DNA from: CAYYJM01 sp964471755
GTDB lineage: Bacteria; Planctomycetota; Planctomycetia; Gemmatales; Gemmataceae
NCBI GenBank assembly: GCA_964471755.1
Contig: CAYYJM010000110.1
Location: 1 to 19,008 of the forward strand
Length of the DNA stretch: 19,008 nucleotides
Reading direction: 5' to 3'
Of this stretch, positions 14,983 through 19,008 are shown piece by piece (position 1 is the first letter of the stretch; the number at the start of each line of letters is the position of its first letter). The translations under genes and the position numbers were made by a program. The notes under the pieces were generated by a model. It had not been told where the DNA came from and did no database searches. It saw only the letters and a program-made list of their open reading frames with translations.

Positions 14983-17063
14983 TCACCCGCCGCGCTTCAT
15001 CCGACCGGCGATCTCCTCGGCCGTCAGGGCCCGATCGAACAAAGCGACCTCGGCCAGTCGGCCTTCCAGACCAGAGGTCCCATCCGGCCGACCGCCCAGC
15101 CACAGCGTGTCCGGCTTCACGGAGAGCGGCACCTTCTGGTCGAGTTCCAGCTTGCCGTTGAGGTACGTTTGAACGCGGTCGCCATCGCGAACGAAGACGA
15201 CGTGATTCCACGTCCGGAACCCGACGACCGTCTTGCCCGAGATCGGCTCCTGGCCGACGCGCGGCACGGCCAGCGCATTCGCGACGCCGCTCTTGCCGCC
15301 CAGGGCCAGACTGTCTCCGGCCGCGTCCCCCTTCGCCAGGCTGAACAGCGTCCCGGTCCAGTCGCGAGCATCGGCCGGGAAACCGTTCCAGAACCACAAC
15401 TCGACCGAGTACGTCATCTTCCGTTCCGGCAGAGCGATCTTCACCCGACCGCCGGACAGGTGAATCGCCCGGTTGATCAGGGCCAGGCCGTCGAACTGAC
15501 GAGCGAGCGGCCCCTCCAGGCCGAAGACCACGCCCGACTCGACCTGGCCGACGTTCTCGTCGGCCAGGTTCGCCACGCTGGGACCGGCCAGGTCGCCGAG
15601 TCGCCAGTAGCCGGCCGGCTTGCCCCTGAGGACCGACTCGGCGTACGGATCTCGTCGTGGATCGGGCAGCGAACGGCGTTTCTTGCCGGCGACCTTTTCG
15701 AGCAGCGTGATGGCGGCCTCGGCGATCTTCGCCTCGGCGCCGACCTCCAGACCGGCCGACCGGGCTGGCCAGGTGGTGTAGCCGCCCAGCGTGTGCTGTT
15801 CGCGCGGCGGGATGTAGCCCTCGGCCCCGTTGGCCAGTTCGAGGGTGAAGGTCGGTACCAGGGGGCTGAGCGCCCGGATCTTCAGCCCGGTCAGGCCGAA
15901 CACCTCGTTGGGTAGAGCCGCGATCCCCAGATCACCGATGCGGAGAGCCTGGATCTTCAACTCACGTCGTGGCACCTCATGAAGCAGGATCGCCTCTCGG
16001 GCGTAGACCTCCGGCTGGTTCGACGGCTTCTTGCCCTCCAGGCCAGCGANNNNNNNNNNGCATCCGGCGTCCGCCGATCGAGCGTCAGGGTCGTCTCGGC
16101 CATCGCCAGGGGCAGATCCGAGCGGTACTTGACCTGGGCCAGCGCCGCCTCGACCCGCTCCGTGACGGCCTCGGCGTAGCCCGCCAGGGTCTGGTTCGTT
16201 CGCGGCTTGCCGTAGTCCATCCAGTGCAGGTCGCCGGCCGTGCCCTGTGACTGGATCGCCACGAAGCCGGCGTCCGGGTGCTTCGCCGCGATGCGTTTCT
16301 CCAGGTTCAGACAGACGCGACCGAAGTAGTCAGCCGAGATGGGAGCCGAGCCGAAGTAGTGCATCGAGAAGTTGGCCAGCACTGCCAGTGGCCTGTCATC
16401 GCCCGTGCGAATGGAGAGGACCGTGAGCCACGGGTCGATGGGGCCGGAGGGACCGACGAAATCGACGTGCTGATAACCGGGGTGCATGTTGGAGCGCACC
16501 GTGAGCTGGCCGAAAGGATCCTTCCGCATCTTGTCCGAGCGAAGAATCCACTGACGATTGTTCGTCAGCGACCCGGCATCGACGACGGCCCAGCCTCCCC
16601 GGGCCGGCTTCAACGCGGCGACGGCCTGGCGGACCACCTGCACGAGCTGGCGTTCTAGGAACGTCGCGTAGTTGGGATCGGGATCGGAGCCGAGGCAGCC
16701 CATCACGGNNNNNNNNNNGGTGTGCGTGTGAGTGGCGGCGATCAGGAGACGATCGATCGGAATCTTCGCCTCGCCGGCAATGAGTTTCTTCGCCCGATCG
16801 AGGAACTCGCGCGGCATCATGCAACTATCGACCACGACGAGGCCGAGTCGGGTGGTACCATCTTCGAGAACGAGAGCGCGAGCGAAGAGATGATCGCGAG
16901 CGGCCTTGCCAGTGTTTTCGAGAAAGCCACAGTTGACCACGACGGGGAACTTCTCCGGTGTCACGTCGATCGCGCCCGCACCGGCCCGGAAGGTCGGTTC
17001 CGCGGCGCAGGACCAACCCGGAGCGAGGAGAAGAATCAGGGTGTAGAACGCGAACCGGATCAT
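14983..17063 (-). CDS. Exported neutral ceramidase-like protein with C-terminal LamG domain (frame broken by gap)
   Basis: ATG at 17063 is chosen over the longer frame because AGGAGG (plus 17069-17074) lies 5 bases upstream and a signal peptide follows (FAFYTLILLLAPGWSCAA). Residues about 25-370 match the neutral/alkaline non-lysosomal ceramidase N-terminal domain: AGAGAIDVTPE, the zinc-binding AATHTHT (His112, His114), NFSMHYFGS and QGTAGDLHW. The N run at 16709-16718 keeps the frame; that at 16050-16059 does not, because the product continues in another frame (AGLEGKKPSNQPEVYARE, then LGIAALPNEVFGLTG and YIPPREQHTLGGYTT). The family hydrolyses ceramide or related amides; substrate here unknown. 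The last ~230 residues (from AGYWRLGDL) are a LamG/concanavalin-like fold (TWNHVVFVRDGDRVQTYLNGKLE, FDRALTAEEIAGRM) for carbohydrate binding. Estimated length is near 690. The gene is 46 bases after a lipoprotein gene, possibly one transcript. Confidence 0.87.
16050..16059. other. Assembly gap (10 N), mis-sized
   Basis: This gap splits the ceramidase-like gene. The minus-strand frame differs on the two sides, so the true missing length is 2 more than a multiple of 3 (for example 8 or 11 bases), not 10. Automatic annotation would wrongly report two genes overlapping near 15957-15975. Confidence 0.9.
16709..16718. other. Assembly gap (10 N), frame-neutral
   Basis: There are ten unknown bases in the metal-binding region of the ceramidase-like gene, just after THTHT and before VMGCLGSD. 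The reading frame is kept, so the size is compatible with the true sequence. Confidence 0.9.
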
Positions 17064-17109
17064 GGAATCCTCCTGAAAGCAGGGCCGGCAAGTAACGCCC
17101 GGTGACGGG

Positions 17110-17511
17110 TTACTTGGAAGTGACGGCGAACTTGAGATCGGAGGATCCGCTCGTCCCCACGTCCGCACTCAGTGTCGAGGTCGGCCCCCAGAACTTGGTG
17201 GAAACTCCGTTGATCTTGATCCGCTCCTTGGGATTCATCGGGTGCGGCCCACCATCCTTCTCCAGGACCACCTCGACGTGGTTTTTCCCGGCGAAGGCCT
17301 CGCCGGAGAACGTCCCGTTCTTGATCTCGATCGACCGCGGCACTTCGCCCTTGAGACTGAAGCGAATTTCCCCCGAGGCCATGGGGTGATTGTCCAGGGA
17401 GACGGTTCCCTTGACGGGGACCAGCTGGGCCTTGTTGGTGGCCGTCGAACTACAGCCGCCGAGCAAGCCGAGGAGAACGACGAGAAGAGAAACGCGAAAG
17501 AGCCGGTTCAT
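17110..17511 (-). CDS. Small lipoprotein with a carboxypeptidase-regulatory-like beta domain
   Basis: A 133-residue protein with a clear lipoprotein signal (LLVVLLGLLGGC, modified Cys20). The mature part starts with LVPVKGTVSLDNHPMASGEIRFSLKG, the usual opening of planctomycete small lipoproteins with a transthyretin/carboxypeptidase-regulatory-like beta-sandwich. Proteins of this kind commonly follow DUF1559 genes in Planctomycetes, as here. Its ribosome binding site is weak (GGA about 10 bases upstream). A terminator-like hairpin lies between it and the DUF1559 gene, so its expression may depend on readthrough or on a promoter I cannot see. Function unknown; envelope-anchored. Confidence 0.82.
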   Translation of the reverse strand: MNRLFRVSLLVVLLGLLGGCSSTATNKAQLVPVKGTVSLDNHPMASGEIRFSLKGEVPRSIEIKNGTFSGEAFAGKNHVEVVLEKDGGPHPMNPKERIKINGVSTKFWGPTSTLSADVGTSGSSDLKFAVTSK

Positions 17512-17577
17512 GAAGACATCCAGAAAAAGGGGAGAGTAGCAGAAGGCGAAGAAATTCGGCGAGGGGCAAACCAGGAA

Positions 17578-17604
17578 CGGCCGGCCCCATCCTGGGGCCG
17601 GCCG
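17578..17604 (-). terminator. Perfect 12-bp hairpin after the DUF1559 gene
   Basis: CGGCCGGCCCCA (17578-17589) and TGGGGCCGGCCG (17593-17604) are perfect complements around a TCC loop. It starts 35 bases beyond the DUF1559 stop on the minus strand. The tract after it on that strand (ttcctggttt) is only partly T-rich. It probably terminates or attenuates transcription before the lipoprotein gene. Confidence 0.7.
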
Positions 17605-17638
17605 ACAATGAGACAGTGGTGAACGCCCGCAAGGAGGT

Positions 17639-18682
17639 TTACGGGAGATTCAGGGTTTCACGGCCGGACCGCGTACACAGGGCGCTGATGATGGTCGTAT
17701 CGACCGTATCCGAGACGAAGCGGATGCTGCCGTCGGCGTAGGCGACGTTGATGCCGCCGCTGTGTCCGGAATTGAGCGGGAAGTTGGGGCCCGAGTCATT
17801 GTTGGTCCCGGTGGCCGCCGCGGCGGCGGAGTCGCCTGGGCCGGTAAAACCGGCCTGGTTGATCCTGTACCGGACGGAGGTGCAATTGAAGTGCCGTCTG
17901 TCACTCCAGCTGGCCAGACCGCCACCGATAGGAATGCTAGACCCCATGATCCATCCGTACATGCCGCCGCTATTACCGTACCCGCCCGTAAAACCGCTGG
18001 TGATTGGCTGCCCGCTCGTGTCGAGCAGATTATCGCTTTGCTCGCCGACGATCCAGGTGTTGCTGGTCCCATCCTTGATTCCGGTCATGGTCACCATGCT
18101 GCCGGCGTACAGAATGCCGTTTTCGCTGGAAATGCCGCCGGAACCGTTACAGCAGCCCGTCGTGGAGGTGCCGAAGGAAGCGAGGGCGGAGCCGGCGATT
18201 CCGGTGTACGAGGCAACCATCGGCCGACCACCGGCACCACCCCGGCTGGCCATGAACTGCGGGAGGTTGCTTCCCGGACAGCGGTAAGGCTTGATGGTGA
18301 TGTTGTTGACCAGGTTGGAGTTCGAGCCATTGACAAAGCCGCTATTTCCGGTGAACTGCCACAGCCGGTAGATGGCCTCCTGCTCGACGTAGGGCAGGAT
18401 GTAAACCATCCAGGACGAGCCCCACGCCGCGCTGCCGGAGTTGCCGAACGGCTGGGCGTCGTTGGCCGCACCCGGTGGCAGACGCTGGTAGGTGTCGTGG
18501 AAGTTGTGGCAGGCGATACCGATCTGTTTGAGATTGTTCTGGCACTGCGACCGCGCGGCGGCGTCGCGTACCTTCTGGACGGCTGGCAGGAGCAGGCCGA
18601 TCAGGATGGCGATGATGGCGATGACCACCAGTAACTCGATCAGCGTGAAACCCGACCGCCGAGAAGCGGGGTGAACCGGCAT
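17639..18682 (-). CDS. DUF1559 prepilin-like protein
   Basis: A 347-residue protein. The start ATG 18682 places the type IV prepilin signal correctly: a short basic leader, then RRSG/FTLIELLVVIAIIAILIGLLLP with predicted cleavage after Gly11, Phe12 at +1 and Glu16 at +5. The open frame extends to 18958, but that extension is unconserved and would bury the prepilin signal. After the hydrophobic helix come VQKVRDAAARSQCQNNLKQIG and CHNFHDTYQRLPPG, the conserved blocks of the DUF1559 (SBP_bac_10) family, and the C-terminal HSGGINVAYADGSIRF motif. The family is hugely expanded in Planctomycetes and is thought to form pseudopilus or surface structures processed by a prepilin peptidase; the role of any one member is unknown. 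GAGG lies 5 bases upstream of the start. Confidence 0.95.
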   Translation of the reverse strand: MPVHPASRRSGFTLIELLVVIAIIAILIGLLLPAVQKVRDAAARSQCQNNLKQIGIACHNFHDTYQRLPPGAANDAQPFGNSGSAAWGSSWMVYILPYVEQEAIYRLWQFTGNSGFVNGSNSNLVNNITIKPYRCPGSNLPQFMASRGGAGGRPMVASYTGIAGSALASFGTSTTGCCNGSGGISSENGILYAGSMVTMTGIKDGTSNTWIVGEQSDNLLDTSGQPITSGFTGGYGNSGGMYGWIMGSSIPIGGGLASWSDRRHFNCTSVRYRINQAGFTGPGDSAAAAATGTNNDSGPNFPLNSGHSGGINVAYADGSIRFVSDTVDTTIISALCTRSGRETLNLP

Positions 18683-18732
18683 GACCACCTCGAAGAATAG
18701 CAGGAAGGAGGAAGGCGAGAGAAACCTTGCAA

Positions 18733-18761
18733 AGCATACCTCGGTCTTAACTCCGAAACAA
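18733..18761 (-). promoter_or_regulatory. Possible sigma70-type promoter of the DUF1559 gene
   Basis: On the minus strand TTGTTT (18761-18756) and TATGCT (18738-18733) are spaced by 17 bases, matching -35 at 3/6 and -10 at 4/6. This part is more AT-rich than its surroundings and lies 50 bases upstream of the start codon. Confidence 0.4.
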
Positions 18762-18893
18762 TCACATGGTATCGCTTCTGTCCAGAAATCCGGCCAGATG
18801 GAGCCGTTCGTCCCCTGGTGCAACAAGGGTGTCGTCGCGGTGGTGTCCCCGGCGCTGGATCGGGGGTGCATCTCCGGAGGGGTGGCCCAAAAT

Positions 18894-18960
18894 GTAGGGT
18901 GGGCCAGAGCGCCGCTGTGGCCTGATACCCCGTGAAGGAGACGACAGCGCCGGCCCACCC
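18894..18960. repeat. REP-like inverted repeat
   Basis: GGGTGGGCC (18897-18905) pairs perfectly with GGCCCACCC (18952-18960); further in, GCGC (18909-18912) pairs with GCGC (18947-18950) across a small internal loop. The left end, GTAGGGTGGGCC, resembles the start of GTAGGGTGG-type intergenic repeats I recall from many bacteria; this resemblance is from memory and unchecked. Confidence 0.5.
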
Positions 18961-18970
18961 CTCGCCCGGG

Positions 18971-19008
18971 AGCGCAGCGACACCGATCCTCTGCGGTGTC
19001 GCTGCGCT
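18971..19008. repeat. Perfect 15-bp inverted repeat at window edge
   Basis: AGCGCAGCGACACCG (18971-18985) and CGGTGTCGCTGCGCT (18994-19008) are perfect complements around the 8-base loop ATCCTCTG. It runs to the last base of the window, so the stem could be longer. It could be the terminator of a plus-strand-convergent gene beyond the edge or part of the same dispersed repeat as the adjacent 18894-18960 element. Confidence 0.75.

Larger units (their letters stand above)
18683..19008. other. Non-coding right end
   Basis: I see no gene in these 326 bases. They hold the DUF1559 ribosome binding site and putative promoter, then from 18894 two inverted repeats packed side by side. Short open frames crossing it on both strands show no recognisable protein motif. 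Confidence 0.6.

Noticed and set aside
15957..15975. Overlap of two separate genes, a ceramidase and a LamG protein
   Set aside because: The conserved ceramidase sequence continues in the second frame right after the N run, so the overlap is an artefact of the gap size.
18683..18958. 92-residue N-terminal extension of the DUF1559 protein
   Set aside because: The prepilin signal must be near the N-terminus; the extension has no family similarity and would run through the probable promoter.
1..19008. RNA genes, CRISPR arrays, insertion sequences or attachment sites
   Set aside because: I looked for tRNA-like cloverleaf ends, rRNA blocks, regularly spaced repeats and transposase motifs on both strands and saw none.

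Overview
The window (about 19 kb, GC-rich) looks like a chromosomal segment of a planctomycete, most likely of the Gemmata/Gemmataceae kind. The basis is a prepilin-like DUF1559 protein followed by a small lipoprotein, a Planctomycete-cytochrome-c type heme protein, caspase-like proteases with signal peptides or SUMF1 domains, a VIT-vWA protein beside a prenyltransferase-barrel/DUF4159 protein, and a ceramidase-LamG fusion. This assignment rests on gene families and base composition only. There is no rRNA, tRNA, transposase or CRISPR array. The assembly holds three runs of N; two of them are mis-sized and break a reading frame.

Left block, 1-6231, all on the plus strand: the 3' part of a caspase-SUMF1 gene; a secreted protein with two heme-binding CxxCH motifs (interrupted by an N run); a secreted caspase-like protease 18 bases after it; a secreted PDZ-like protein; and a secreted protein of unknown function. 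The two caspase genes share about 455 bases at about 90% identity. All proteins with a visible N-terminus carry signal peptides, so this set probably works in the periplasm or cell envelope. It is the best candidate here for an undescribed system.

Middle, 6232-9878, plus strand: a non-coding stretch with an 18-base perfect palindrome, then a plant-type GH13 alpha-amylase without a signal peptide, a strong terminator-like hairpin, a recognisable sigma70-type promoter, and an FHA-GAF-PP2C (SpoIIE/RsbU-like) phosphatase.

Right block, 9925-18682, all on the minus strand. Reading leftwards from the right: a DUF1559 prepilin-like protein with a promoter and terminator of its own, a small lipoprotein, a ceramidase-LamG protein, then a probable two-gene operon of a VIT-vWA protein and a prenyltransferase-barrel/DUF4159 protein. 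The last two share a short proline/asparagine/glutamine-rich motif. The far right end (18683-19008) is non-coding and ends in a perfect 15-base inverted repeat next to a REP-like element.
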